DNA from: Glutamicibacter creatinolyticus
Lineage (GTDB): Bacteria; Actinomycetota; Actinomycetes; Actinomycetales; Micrococcaceae
DNA: 64,000 nt
Direction: 5' to 3'
Assembly: GCF_006094275.1 (NCBI RefSeq)
Contig: NZ_CP034412.1
Coordinates: 1,860,001-1,924,000, forward strand
Made by a program: the position numbers and the translations under genes. Shown piece after piece: positions 7,652-15,463 of the stretch. The notes beneath the pieces were generated by a model. The model was not told where the DNA came from and did not search any database. It saw only the letters and a list, made by a program, of their open reading frames with translations. The stretch's first letter is position 1; each line of letters starts with the position of its first letter.

Positions 7652-8602
7652 CTAGTCGGCCACTTTGGCAGCGGAGGCCGCGACCTGTTCGGCGTCCAGC
7701 ATCGACTCGGTGCCGCGCCCGGTAGTGCGGGTGTGTGAGCGGAAAGCTCCACAGAGGATCATGAGCCCGATGACCACGGCCGGAAGAATCCAACCGGTCC
7801 ACCCGGAGATGGTCATGCTGGTGGGGTCAAGGAATCCACCGAATGCCAGGAAAAGCACGCCGAAACCGACGCTGGCGTTGAACACTCCATGAGCCAGCGC
7901 TGCTGGCCACACCGAATTGCTGTACAGGCGCAGCCAGCCGAGCAGCGCACCGAAGACGATGCACATTCCGGACATGCAGGCGATCGCTACCGGCCCCGAG
8001 GAGTACGGGTAGTTGTACCCCAGCAGCAACAGGGGTGCATGCCAGACGCCCCAAACCACCCCAGAGATCAGAATCGCCGGAACGGACCCCAGGCGCAGCA
8101 GCCGTGGAAAGAGCCACCCGCGCCACCCGATTTCCTCCCCCAGCGCCGGTATCGCGTTGAGGAATCCTCCCATCACCGCAAAGCCCAGTTGGGTCCAGAG
8201 GAATTCGCTCGCGCCAGTGCGTCCGGCCAGAATTCGCACCGTCGTCAGGTGCTCGAAATCTGCCGGGTAGACACCCAGCAGGTCACCGACGAACAACGCC
8301 TGGAAGATTAGCGCCAGCGGGATCACGATGGCCAGCAGCACGCCGAAGAGAAAACGGCCCAGGGGACGGACGGGCCACAATCCCACGTTCCTCGCAAAGC
8401 CGCGCAGGCGTCGCTGAAAGGCGCTGACAATCACTGCCGCCACGGCCGGAGTCCACATCATGACGACCGCGATCCAGGTGAACTGCGGGTGCTGCAGCCC
8501 CGGCCCCAGCCAGAGCGGAAGCGCAACGAGCCAGGCCAGCCCCATGCTAAGAACGACATACCAGAGCACGGGAACAAGCCAGTGTACTTGACGCTGCTTC
8601 AT
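7652..8602 (-). CDS. CPBP-family intramembrane metalloprotease
   Basis: The 316-aa protein has about eight hydrophobic segments. The CPBP (Abi/CAAX-like) motifs are in order: EEIGWR with Glu156, Glu157 and Arg161; VWGVWHAPLL with the second-motif His near 190; and ALAHGVFNASVG with the third-motif His near 245. These residues form a membrane-embedded metal site in Rce1-type proteases. Substrates in bacteria are mostly unknown, with roles in bacteriocin maturation or immunity in some cases. No bacteriocin-like gene is adjacent. TAAG lies shortly before the start and a ribosome site is weak, so it may be leaderless. Confidence 0.85.
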   Translation of the reverse strand: MKQRQVHWLVPVLWYVVLSMGLAWLVALPLWLGPGLQHPQFTWIAVVMMWTPAVAAVIVSAFQRRLRGFARNVGLWPVRPLGRFLFGVLLAIVIPLALIFQALFVGDLLGVYPADFEHLTTVRILAGRTGASEFLWTQLGFAVMGGFLNAIPALGEEIGWRGWLFPRLLRLGSVPAILISGVVWGVWHAPLLLLGYNYPYSSGPVAIACMSGMCIVFGALLGWLRLYSNSVWPAALAHGVFNASVGFGVLFLAFGGFLDPTSMTISGWTGWILPAVVIGLMILCGAFRSHTRTTGRGTESMLDAEQVAASAAKVAD

Positions 8603-9022
8603 TTCATCTCACTTAGACAGGGGCACGAGTTCGATCTTGCACCTAGTCAACCAGATTCGGAAGCAGCAAGGAGCAACGCCGTTGGAACCACGGCGCCAAT
8701 CCCTGCGCTGTGCGTGCGCGCCGGAGCGCTCGTCCCGCGAAGCGAATGGATTCCATTACTCCCGCCTTCGCGTCGGTAAAGGACGCACGCCTGCCGCGCA
8801 TGCCAGAGTGCGGCAGGAGCCGCGGCTCTTTCTCGCGACTAACCACTTCGAAAAGTGATGCAGATAACACCAGCGTGAGGAAATTGCGAAGTGGAGCTGT
8901 GAGTTGGGTTTGCCGCACCTCAAACATTGCCCAATTGTTGGTCTCCCCGGGAGCCGTCTGTTGATACATCAGCAATTGAGGGGATAAAATCAAAGTACTG
9001 TAGATATTTGGAGGTTTCTCTC
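8603..9022. other. Divergent intergenic region, no gene seen
   Basis: This is about 420 bases between the CPBP protease and the MFS transporter. I find no convincing gene: a leftward open frame at 8643-8993 has no family features and would overlap the MFS promoter. The right end carries that promoter (8961-8990). Confidence 0.5.
8961..8990 (+). promoter_or_regulatory. Sigma-70-type promoter for the MFS transporter
   Basis: TTGATA (8961-8966), an 18-base spacer, TAAAAT (8985-8990), then 32 bases to the ATG. This is a clear AT-rich island in GC-rich DNA. Confidence 0.65.
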
Positions 9023-10267
9023 ATGGCCATCGCCGCCAAGCCAGCCAGCCGGTTTACCGGCGAACGCCTGGGCATCAGCCTGGTGTTCTTTTTGGCCGGG
9101 CTTTGGTATGCCTCCTGGGTGGGCCGGCTATCGGTCATCGGCGACGTATTTGACTTCTCCAGCAGTGGGCTCGGCGCGTTCCTAGCGTGCCTGACGGCCG
9201 GCTCGCTCGTAGGGCTATCGGTCGCCCCGATGCTGATTCGCCGTTTTTCGATCCGGAACCTTTTGTTCTACCTTCCCCTGGCGCTGGCGATCGGCCTGTT
9301 ACTCATGGGGCTGTCCATTTCCACCTTCGTCGAACCGGTTCTTGCCTACGTCGTGCTATTGGGCAGCGGAATCATCTTCGGAACTTTGGACGTGGCCATG
9401 AACGTCTACGGCGGAGGCGTCGAACGCCGTCAGGGACACAGCATCCTGCCCTCACTACACGGATTTTTCAGTCTTGGAACCCTGCTCGGCGCCGGTGCCG
9501 CCACCGCCACTATTAGTCTGCAGTGGCCAAGCCTCTGGCATTTCAGCGTCATCTCGCTGATTATCGCGGCACTGGCGGTCTGGTCCACAACCCTGGTCGC
9601 GGATGAGACCCCGACTCCCGCGCCCACTCCGGTCACCGAAGAATCCTGGCCTTCCAACGCGGCAAGCGGAAGATACACGCGATACACGCTGCTGCTGTTG
9701 GGGCTGATGGTAGCCGGCCTGAGCTTCACTGAAGGAGCGGCCAACGACTGGCTGGCGGTCGCCACCAATACCGGCCACGGGTTCTCCCACTCCCTCGGCG
9801 CGCTGGTCTTCACCCTCTTTGTCGCGGCGATGACCCTGGGGCGCTTCACCGGCGGTCAGATCGTGGACCGCCTGGGTTCGGTGCGGGCCCTGCTGCTCAT
9901 GGGCGGCATCGGGCTGTTCGGCGTGGCGTTGTTCATCGCCGGAGACAGCGCATGGAGCATCGGGATGGGCGCGCTCTTCTGGGGACTGGGCAGTTCACTG
10001 GGCTTCCCGGTGGGAATGTCCATCGCCGCCTCGCATTCCAAGCACCTGGGGCCCCGGGCGGTCAGCATCGTCAGCGGCTTCGGCTACGGGGCGATGCTCA
10101 GCGGTCCGCCACTAATCGGGCTGCTCGGTGACCACATCGGCATCCTGCTGGCCCTGTGGCTCCCGGCGCTGGTGATGCTCGGCTCCCTGCTGCTCACCCC
10201 AATCGTCGGCAAACCTGCGCGGCGAGAAGCGAAAAAGGTTATACCGGCAGCAGAGCCCGGTCCTTGA
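9023..10267 (+). CDS. MFS transporter (YbjJ-like)
   Basis: The 414-aa protein has 12 predicted membrane segments in two halves. Features are LSVIGDVFDFSSSGLGAFLA after the first helix, FGTLDVAMNVYGGGVERRQGHSILPSLHGFFSLG (the DVAMN and LHG motifs seen in YbjJ-like members) near residue 120, and LSFTEGAANDWLAV at the start of the second half. It is a probable drug or metabolite exporter; the substrate is not predictable. The ATG at 9023 has TGGAGG 9 bases upstream and gives a normal N-terminus, unlike the longer frame from 8927. Its 3' end overlaps the convergent lrp-like gene by 29 bases. Confidence 0.85.
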   Translation: MAIAAKPASRFTGERLGISLVFFLAGLWYASWVGRLSVIGDVFDFSSSGLGAFLACLTAGSLVGLSVAPMLIRRFSIRNLLFYLPLALAIGLLLMGLSISTFVEPVLAYVVLLGSGIIFGTLDVAMNVYGGGVERRQGHSILPSLHGFFSLGTLLGAGAATATISLQWPSLWHFSVISLIIAALAVWSTTLVADETPTPAPTPVTEESWPSNAASGRYTRYTLLLLGLMVAGLSFTEGAANDWLAVATNTGHGFSHSLGALVFTLFVAAMTLGRFTGGQIVDRLGSVRALLLMGGIGLFGVALFIAGDSAWSIGMGALFWGLGSSLGFPVGMSIAASHSKHLGPRAVSIVSGFGYGAMLSGPPLIGLLGDHIGILLALWLPALVMLGSLLLTPIVGKPARREAKKVIPAAEPGP

Positions 10268-10685
10268 TGTTGCGCATGACAATGGTGCTGGTCAGCTTCT
10301 CCACTCCGGGAAGTTCGACCAGCACGTCGTCATAGAGTTGCTGATAGCTGGGAAGGTCAGCGGCATAAACCCGTAAGAGGAAATCCGGTTCCCCAAAGAG
10401 CCGCTGCGCTTCGACGATGAAATCCACTTCCTCCACGGCGGCTTCAAACTGCTTCATCTCCGAACGGTTCTTCAGCGTCACGAAGACCAGCGCCTCAAAC
10501 CCCAGCCCCACCAACTTCGCGTCGACCACCGCCTGGTAGCCGCTGATAACTCCGCTTCGCTCCAGCTCCCTGATGCGTCGATGACACGGCGCCACGGTGA
10601 GGCCAACTTTTTCAGCCAGCGCGGTGGCGCTGAGCCTGCCGTCCCTCTGAAGCTCTGCGAGGATGGCCCGATCCAGCTGATCCAT
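10239..10685 (-). CDS. Lrp/AsnC-family transcriptional regulator
   Basis: The 148-aa protein starts MDQLDRAILAELQRDGRLSATALAEKVGLTVAPCHRRIRELERSGVI, the classic Lrp helix-turn-helix, followed by an RAM/AsnC ligand domain (about residues 65-145). The ATG at 10685 is chosen because family members begin just before xLDxxDxxIL; a longer frame from 10727 adds a non-conserved tail. It is divergent from a LysE-type exporter across 153 bases, an arrangement in which the Lrp protein typically senses the amino acid and activates the exporter. The 3' end overlaps the MFS gene tail to tail. Confidence 0.88.
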   Translation of the reverse strand: MDQLDRAILAELQRDGRLSATALAEKVGLTVAPCHRRIRELERSGVISGYQAVVDAKLVGLGFEALVFVTLKNRSEMKQFEAAVEEVDFIVEAQRLFGEPDFLLRVYAADLPSYQQLYDDVLVELPGVEKLTSTIVMRNIKDRALLPV

Positions 10686-10703
10686 GCCGCTTTTCCTTCC
10701 TAT

Positions 10704-10751
10704 GCGCAAATAAATTCTCAATTTCAACCTGCTTCACCTATTATCTTGCGC
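10704..10751. promoter_or_regulatory. Candidate Lrp-type operator in the divergent region
   Basis: GCGCAAATAA (from 10704) and TTATCTTGCGC (10741-10751) form an inverted pair built on GCGCAA/TTGCGC in AT-rich surroundings between the lrp-like and lysE-like genes. Its position suits a regulator controlling both, but the match to a specific consensus is only suggestive. Confidence 0.35.
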
Positions 10752-10838
10752 TAGGAGCGGGTAAAGGGAGAAACTTCGCAAGCACATTTCGGCGTTTTTT
10801 GCCTAGCGTTGAGGCAGAACGACCGAACGGAGAAACTC

Positions 10839-11558
10839 ATGGACCCCTCGCTCCTGGCAGGCTTTGCGCTTGTCTCGCTCACCCTGGCGTGCACCCCGGG
10901 AGCCGATTGGGCCTACATCATCTCCTCGGCGATCTCCCGTCGCTCCTTCGTTCCGGCCGTGATCGGCCTGCTGGTGGGGTACCTGTTTCACACCGCACTG
11001 GTGGCAGCCGGGATCGCGGCGCTGGTGGCAGGATCCCCGCAACTACTCAGCTGGCTGACCGCCATCGGCGCGCTTTACCTGTTCTGGCTGGGGATCAGCA
11101 CCCTGCGCAATTGGAAGTCGGCCGCATTCCATGACGGACCACTGGAGGAAATCGAAGCAGAAGACCGCCTCGAAATGGCTGATGCTTCCGCACCGCAGCC
11201 AACATCCGGAACCCTGACCATGATTCGCAAACCAAAGTTGCGCCGTGCCACCCCGCGCGCCGATTTTGCCAAGGGCCTGCTGACCAGCGCGACGAACCCC
11301 AAGGCCCTATTGCTGTACGTTGCCCTGATCCCGCAGTTCATCACCGAGGCCGCCGCGTGGCCACTGGCGTTGCAGACCACGCTACTGGGACTGCTGCACT
11401 TCACGGTGTCCATTGGCGTGTACTTCGCGGTGGCACTCGGAGCGCGCATCCTGTTGCGCAGTCGGCCGCTGGCCGCCCGTGTCGTGACCGTCCTTAGTGG
11501 GCTGATCATGATCTGCCTGTCCATTGGACTGATCTTCGAGCAGATCCTGCTGAAGTAG
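10839..11558 (+). CDS. LysE/RhtB-family amino-acid exporter
   Basis: The 239-aa protein has six hydrophobic segments and the LysE-family N-terminal motif LACTPGADWAYIISSAISR (family pattern PGP/PGx near residue 20), plus TSATNPKALLLYVALIPQF after the central loop. It should export an amino acid at the cytoplasmic membrane. It is 25-30 residues longer than usual because of a charged loop between the third and fourth segments (about residues 100-145, with EEIEAEDRLE and later KPKLRR). The ATG at 10839 has GGAG 7-8 bases upstream. The divergent Lrp protein is its likely regulator. Confidence 0.85.
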   Translation: MDPSLLAGFALVSLTLACTPGADWAYIISSAISRRSFVPAVIGLLVGYLFHTALVAAGIAALVAGSPQLLSWLTAIGALYLFWLGISTLRNWKSAAFHDGPLEEIEAEDRLEMADASAPQPTSGTLTMIRKPKLRRATPRADFAKGLLTSATNPKALLLYVALIPQFITEAAAWPLALQTTLLGLLHFTVSIGVYFAVALGARILLRSRPLAARVVTVLSGLIMICLSIGLIFEQILLK

Positions 11559-11641
11559 GCCCGACCGCAGATTTGTTGCAGCATCCGCCTCCAGTAGGCG
11601 CCGGGGCTTTCGGTCGACTTGCAGCCATAACGTGACGATTC

Positions 11642-11677
11642 TTGAACACTGATCAAGACAATTGAACAGTGATCAAG
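11642..11677. promoter_or_regulatory. Two tandem operator-like repeats upstream of the biotin operon
   Basis: TTGAACACTGATCAAG (11642-11657) and TTGAACAGTGATCAAG (11662-11677) are 16-base imperfect palindromes differing at one base and repeating every 20 bases, two helical turns. Each contains TGAAC-N3-GATCA, resembling the 13-bp TGAAC-N3-GTTAC inverted repeat reported for the actinobacterial biotin repressor BioQ (recalled from literature, not searched). They lie 66 bases before bioM. Confidence 0.65.
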
Positions 11678-11742
11678 TATGCTCTTGCTTGACGGTTCCA
11701 CGGAACCGGGCACAGCCGCCGCAGGACCTCAGGAAGAATCGC

Positions 11743-12513
11743 ATGACACAGCCCCGCACCACCCCGATTCCACGCGAACTCCACTTTCAGGGTACGCCGG
11801 GGCAGGACCAGCTTTCCGCACTCCCCCAGATCCCGCAGCTGAGCATCGACCACGTGTCCGTGCAGCGGGCAGGCACACTGGTGTTGGATGACATCAACCT
11901 GACCCTCAACGAATCTCGCATTGGGGTAATTGGTCCGAACGGTGCGGGCAAGTCCACACTGGTGCGCCTGCTCAACGGCCTGGTTCTGCCCAGCACCGGT
12001 ACCGTTCGGGTAGGCGAACTGAGCACCACCCGGGACGCGAAGAAGGTGCGACGCGATGTCGGGTTCGTGTTCCAGAACCCGGCCAACCAGATCATCATGC
12101 CCCTGGTCGAGGACGACATCGCCTTTGGCCTGAAGAACCTGCGCCTGCCGGCCAGCCAACGCCGCGAACGAGTCAGCGCCACCTTGCATGAACTGGGGAT
12201 CAGCCACCTGGCGCACCGCGAAAGCCACACGCTCTCCGGGGGTGAACAACAGATGGTGGCGCTGGCCGCCGTCCTGGCCATGGACCCGAAGGTCATCGTC
12301 TTTGATGAACCCACCACGATGCTGGATCTGCGCAACCGCCTGCGATTCCAGCGGGAGATCGCGCGGCTGCCGCAACGCTGCCTGGTGGTCACCCACGACC
12401 TGGAGCTGCTCGAGGACTTCGACCGGGTGCTCGTGGTCACCGACGGCGGCATCGGCTTCGATGGCCCCCCGTCCGCAGCGGTGCAGTACTACCGCGACTG
12501 GAGCGCCCAATGA
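11743..12513 (+). CDS. bioM: Biotin ECF transporter ATPase BioM
   Basis: The 256-aa ATPase powers the BioMNY biotin importer. Walker A GPNGAGKST is at 64-72, the Q-loop QNPANQI at 111-117, signature LSGGEQQ at 164-170, Walker B VIVFDEP at 184-190 and the switch His at 218. QNPxxQ is typical of energy-coupling-factor ATPases. The first 30 residues are an unusual extension before the first beta strand. The ATG at 11743 has AGGAAG 6 bases before it; the longer open frame from 11662 would run through the operator repeats. It overlaps bioN by 4 bases (ATGA), indicating coupled translation. Confidence 0.92.
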   Translation: MTQPRTTPIPRELHFQGTPGQDQLSALPQIPQLSIDHVSVQRAGTLVLDDINLTLNESRIGVIGPNGAGKSTLVRLLNGLVLPSTGTVRVGELSTTRDAKKVRRDVGFVFQNPANQIIMPLVEDDIAFGLKNLRLPASQRRERVSATLHELGISHLAHRESHTLSGGEQQMVALAAVLAMDPKVIVFDEPTTMLDLRNRLRFQREIARLPQRCLVVTHDLELLEDFDRVLVVTDGGIGFDGPPSAAVQYYRDWSAQ

Positions 12514-13145
12514 TAACGGCCCACAATGACTCATGGCTTGGCCAGGTGCCCGCCGGCGCGAAATTCCTGGTGCTGCTTCTGGTGAGTATCGGCCTCTACC
12601 TGATCCCCAGCTGGCGCGTCCTGGCGGCCGCCCTGGTCGTGGCGGTACTCCTGATGCTCTCCGCCCGGGTGCCGTTGCGCAGCCTGAGACTGCCGCTAAT
12701 CACCTTGGTGATCATCGTGGGGCTGGTCTTTGTGGTGATGGGGCTGCAGACCGACTGGAACCAGGCCGCGGTGGCGGCTCTGCGCCTGCTCACATTATGC
12801 CTCTGCGCCTATACGGTCAGTCTCACCACGACGTTCGACCAAATGCTCGAACTGTTCCAGCGCATTGTGGCGCCGCTGCGCCACGTCGGCGCGAATCCGG
12901 CGCAGATCGCCCTCGGGTTGGCCCTGGCCATCCGCTTCATCCCCGAACTCAAGCGCATTTACCTCGAAGTACGCGAGGCCCAGCACGCCCGCGGACTGGG
13001 CAACAACCCGTTGGCCGTCTCGGTCCCACTGGTCATCCGGGCCCTGCGGGTTGCCGATGAGACCGCCGAAGCCCTCGACGCCCGCGGCTATGACAGCGTC
13101 GAGGCGGGCCAGCAGGCCCGAACTCGCCCACAACGCCACGCATAG
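12510..13145 (+). CDS. bioN: Biotin ECF transporter T component BioN
   Basis: The 211-aa membrane protein has about five hydrophobic segments (two near residues 15-45, two near 60-105, one near 120-150) and the T-component coupling helices with A-R-G signatures, LEVREAQHARGLG near 155 and ETAEALDARGYD near 190, which contact the ATPase grooves. It couples BioM ATP hydrolysis to BioY. It overlaps bioM by 4 bases and is followed by an 84-base gap before bioY. Confidence 0.92.
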   Translation: MITAHNDSWLGQVPAGAKFLVLLLVSIGLYLIPSWRVLAAALVVAVLLMLSARVPLRSLRLPLITLVIIVGLVFVVMGLQTDWNQAAVAALRLLTLCLCAYTVSLTTTFDQMLELFQRIVAPLRHVGANPAQIALGLALAIRFIPELKRIYLEVREAQHARGLGNNPLAVSVPLVIRALRVADETAEALDARGYDSVEAGQQARTRPQRHA

Positions 13146-13229
13146 CCGGCCCGAACCACACCGGCCGGGCCTTGCTCGGCAACCAGAAATTCAGACTCTT
13201 CCCATCCACCCTTGATCCAGGAAGCAACA

Positions 13230-13871
13230 ATGAACCGCACTCCTTCAGTCAGAGACTCCGCCAACGGCAGCTCGGCGCGACCGTCGAACCTGCCGGAAAA
13301 CCCTGGCCGTTCCAACGCCACCAGGGACACCGTTCTGGTGGCCGTGGTCGCGGCCCTGATCGCCGCGATGGGCCTGGTACCGCCGATCACCTTGGGTGTG
13401 ATCCCCGTTCCGATCACACTGCAGACCCTGGGTGTCATGCTTGCCGGAGCCCTGCTGGGCCCCTGGCGCGGCATGCTGGCCAACCTCACCCTGGTGGCAT
13501 TGGTGGCCGCAGGGCTTCCGCTGTTGGCCGGCGGCCGTGGAGGGCTGGGCGTCTTCGCCGGTCCGACCGGCGGCTACCTGCTGGGCTGGGTTCTCGGTTC
13601 GCTGCTGATTGGTCTGTTGTTCAAGTACTGGGTGCTGCGGTGCCACAGCAAGGGCGCACAGCTGGCCGCTGGACTGGTGTCCACCATCATTGGCGGCATC
13701 CTGGTGATCTACGCCTGCGGCATCCCCTGGACCACCATGGTCACCGGCATCCCGATGGGCACCTCGGCCCTGGGCTCGCTTGGCTTCCTGCCCGGTGACC
13801 TCTTCAAGGCCGTCCTGACCACCGTGGTGGCCGTGACCGTGCACCGCAGCTACTCCGGACTGATGAAGTAG
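13230..13871 (+). CDS. bioY: Biotin transporter substrate-binding S component BioY
   Basis: The 213-aa protein has six hydrophobic segments and BioY hallmarks: PPITLGVIPVPITLQTLGVMLAG near residues 55-80, LAGGRGGLGVFAGPTGGYLLGW near 100-125 and the final PGDLFKAVLTTVVA. It binds biotin in the membrane and is energised by BioMN. About 30 polar residues precede the first membrane segment, longer than in most BioY proteins. The ATG at 13230 has CAGGAAG upstream. The next gene begins 5 bases after its stop. Confidence 0.93.
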   Translation: MNRTPSVRDSANGSSARPSNLPENPGRSNATRDTVLVAVVAALIAAMGLVPPITLGVIPVPITLQTLGVMLAGALLGPWRGMLANLTLVALVAAGLPLLAGGRGGLGVFAGPTGGYLLGWVLGSLLIGLLFKYWVLRCHSKGAQLAAGLVSTIIGGILVIYACGIPWTTMVTGIPMGTSALGSLGFLPGDLFKAVLTTVVAVTVHRSYSGLMK

Positions 13872-13876
13872 CACCC

Positions 13877-15400
13877 ATGGATCTGGCCGCCACCCTTTAT
13901 CAGCGTGCCCTAACGGCTCCGCAACAGCCGGCACTGATCGGCACCGAACGGACGCTGAGCTACGCCCGGCTCTACGCCGCGGCCTGCCGGGGCGCTGACC
14001 GGGTGGCGGCCGCCACCGGCAGCAAGATTTCCGAGGACCAGCTCCCGCCCCGGGTGGGCCTGTTGGCCTTCGAACCGCTGCACGCCATCACCGGGTTCTA
14101 CTCATTGGTGCTGGCGGGGATCAGCGCCGTGGTGCTGGATCCGGCCTGGCCGGCATCCCGCCTGGGAGCCGTGCTCCGCCAGCTGGATCTGCGCCACGTG
14201 CTGTGTGACGCGGCAGGCGCCCAGGCGCTGCAGCAGGCAGCCGTCCCCGGCCTGATGCGGTTGCCCATTGACTTGTCCGAAGATGAGCCAGCGTCCCTAC
14301 TGGCCCCACCGCACATCGATGCGGACCGTGAATTGCTGGTCGTCTTCACCTCGGGTACCACCAGCTTGCCCAAGGCGATTTGCCGCACCCGCCACTCCTG
14401 GCAGGCCAGCGTCCGGTTGGGCAGCAAGATCCTTCACGCCACCGCCGGAGAAATCAGCCTCATTCCCGGGCCGCTGGCCCATGGACTCAGCCTCTACGCG
14501 GTCGTGGAAAGCCTTACCACCGGAGGCACGGCGCTGCTGACCGGACGCTGGATGCCACGGCAGGTACGAGAACTGCTCGAATCCCACCGGTGCACCCGCG
14601 TGGTGGCAGTTCCCTCCATCCTGCGCCGACTACTGGAGCAGTTTGATCCACGGCTGCTGGAGGGCCTGCGCTACGCGATCAGCGGCGGGGAAAACCTGCC
14701 CGCGCCCCTGCGCCGCCGGCTGCAGCAGCTGCCCGGCCTCGAGGACGTCGTGGAATACTACGGCACAAGCGAACACAGCCTAATCGCCTACCGCAGCACC
14801 ACCACGGCGCAGCGTAATGCCTCCACCGGATTCGCCGGCACTCCATTTCCCGGCGTCCAGTTGCACATCGCCGCACCGGATCAAGAGACCGGCATCGGGG
14901 AAATCTACGTGCACAGCCCCCTGCTGGCCAGCGGATACCATCCCAGCGGTCAGGAACGCTTCCGCTGGGACGGCAACCGGCTCAGCGTCCGGGACATGGG
15001 CCGGTTTACGGACGGGACGCTGTTTGTCCTCGGGCGGGCCGGAGGAATGCTGAACCTGGGTGGCAACAATATCCACCCCAGCGAAATCAGCCAGGCCATG
15101 GCCGCCGCACTGGGGCTGGCCCATGTCGAGGTTCTGCTGCATGAGGAGCCTGAAGCGGCTCCCCGGCTGATCGCGGTCATCCAGCGAGACGAGCTCTGCC
15201 CCACCCTGGATGCGCAGGAAATCCGCGCCCGGCTGGCGGCGGTCCTGCCGACCTACAAGATCCCGCACGAGCTGCGGTGCGTCGACACCTGGCCGCTGAC
15301 CAGCAGCGGCAAGATCGCGGTCGGGCGGCTTTCCGACGTCTGGTCGCCCGAGGGCGCGGTGCTGCTGCGGGCGCCGGCCAACAACACGGTACGGGCTTAG
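13877..15400 (+). CDS. AMP-forming acyl-CoA synthetase-like protein in the biotin operon (YhfT-like)
   Basis: The 507-aa protein is an ANL-superfamily adenylating enzyme. The P-loop is FTSGTTSLPKA (157-167; the usual Gly after TT is Ser), YYGTSE is the adenine motif, DMGRFTDGTLFVLGRAGGMLNLGGNNIHPSEI carries the ribose Asp and hinge, and PLTSSGKIAVG holds the catalytic C-terminal Lys. It begins 5 bases after bioY. In Bacillus subtilis the yhfU(bioY)-yhfT-yhfS operon pairs a BioY with a similar ligase and a thiolase; by that parallel it may activate a biotin precursor such as a pimelate-like acid. The substrate is inference only. Confidence 0.8.
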   Translation: MDLAATLYQRALTAPQQPALIGTERTLSYARLYAAACRGADRVAAATGSKISEDQLPPRVGLLAFEPLHAITGFYSLVLAGISAVVLDPAWPASRLGAVLRQLDLRHVLCDAAGAQALQQAAVPGLMRLPIDLSEDEPASLLAPPHIDADRELLVVFTSGTTSLPKAICRTRHSWQASVRLGSKILHATAGEISLIPGPLAHGLSLYAVVESLTTGGTALLTGRWMPRQVRELLESHRCTRVVAVPSILRRLLEQFDPRLLEGLRYAISGGENLPAPLRRRLQQLPGLEDVVEYYGTSEHSLIAYRSTTTAQRNASTGFAGTPFPGVQLHIAAPDQETGIGEIYVHSPLLASGYHPSGQERFRWDGNRLSVRDMGRFTDGTLFVLGRAGGMLNLGGNNIHPSEISQAMAAALGLAHVEVLLHEEPEAAPRLIAVIQRDELCPTLDAQEIRARLAAVLPTYKIPHELRCVDTWPLTSSGKIAVGRLSDVWSPEGAVLLRAPANNTVRA

Positions 15401-15463
15401 GTTTGCGGCGCACGCGCGTGAAGCCCGCTGGGTCCGCACCTCGTGCAGGAAGGGAAGAAGTTC

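Noticed and set aside
8643-8993. A 116-codon open frame in the CPBP-MFS gap
   Set aside because: It covers the well-formed MFS promoter, lacks a ribosome-binding site and has no family features.
8927-9022. Extended N-terminus for the MFS transporter from 8927
   Set aside because: The added residues cover the -35/-10 promoter pair and precede a good ribosome-binding site and ATG at 9023.
11653-12534. A 293-codon open frame on the minus strand opposite bioM
   Set aside because: Antisense shadow of bioM; it would also run into the operator repeats.
13148-13171. Hairpin GGCCCG/CGGGCC between bioN and bioY as a terminator or biotin riboswitch
   Set aside because: Only a 6-bp stem and no T-run; no biotin riboswitch class is established. 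It may be chance in GC-rich DNA.
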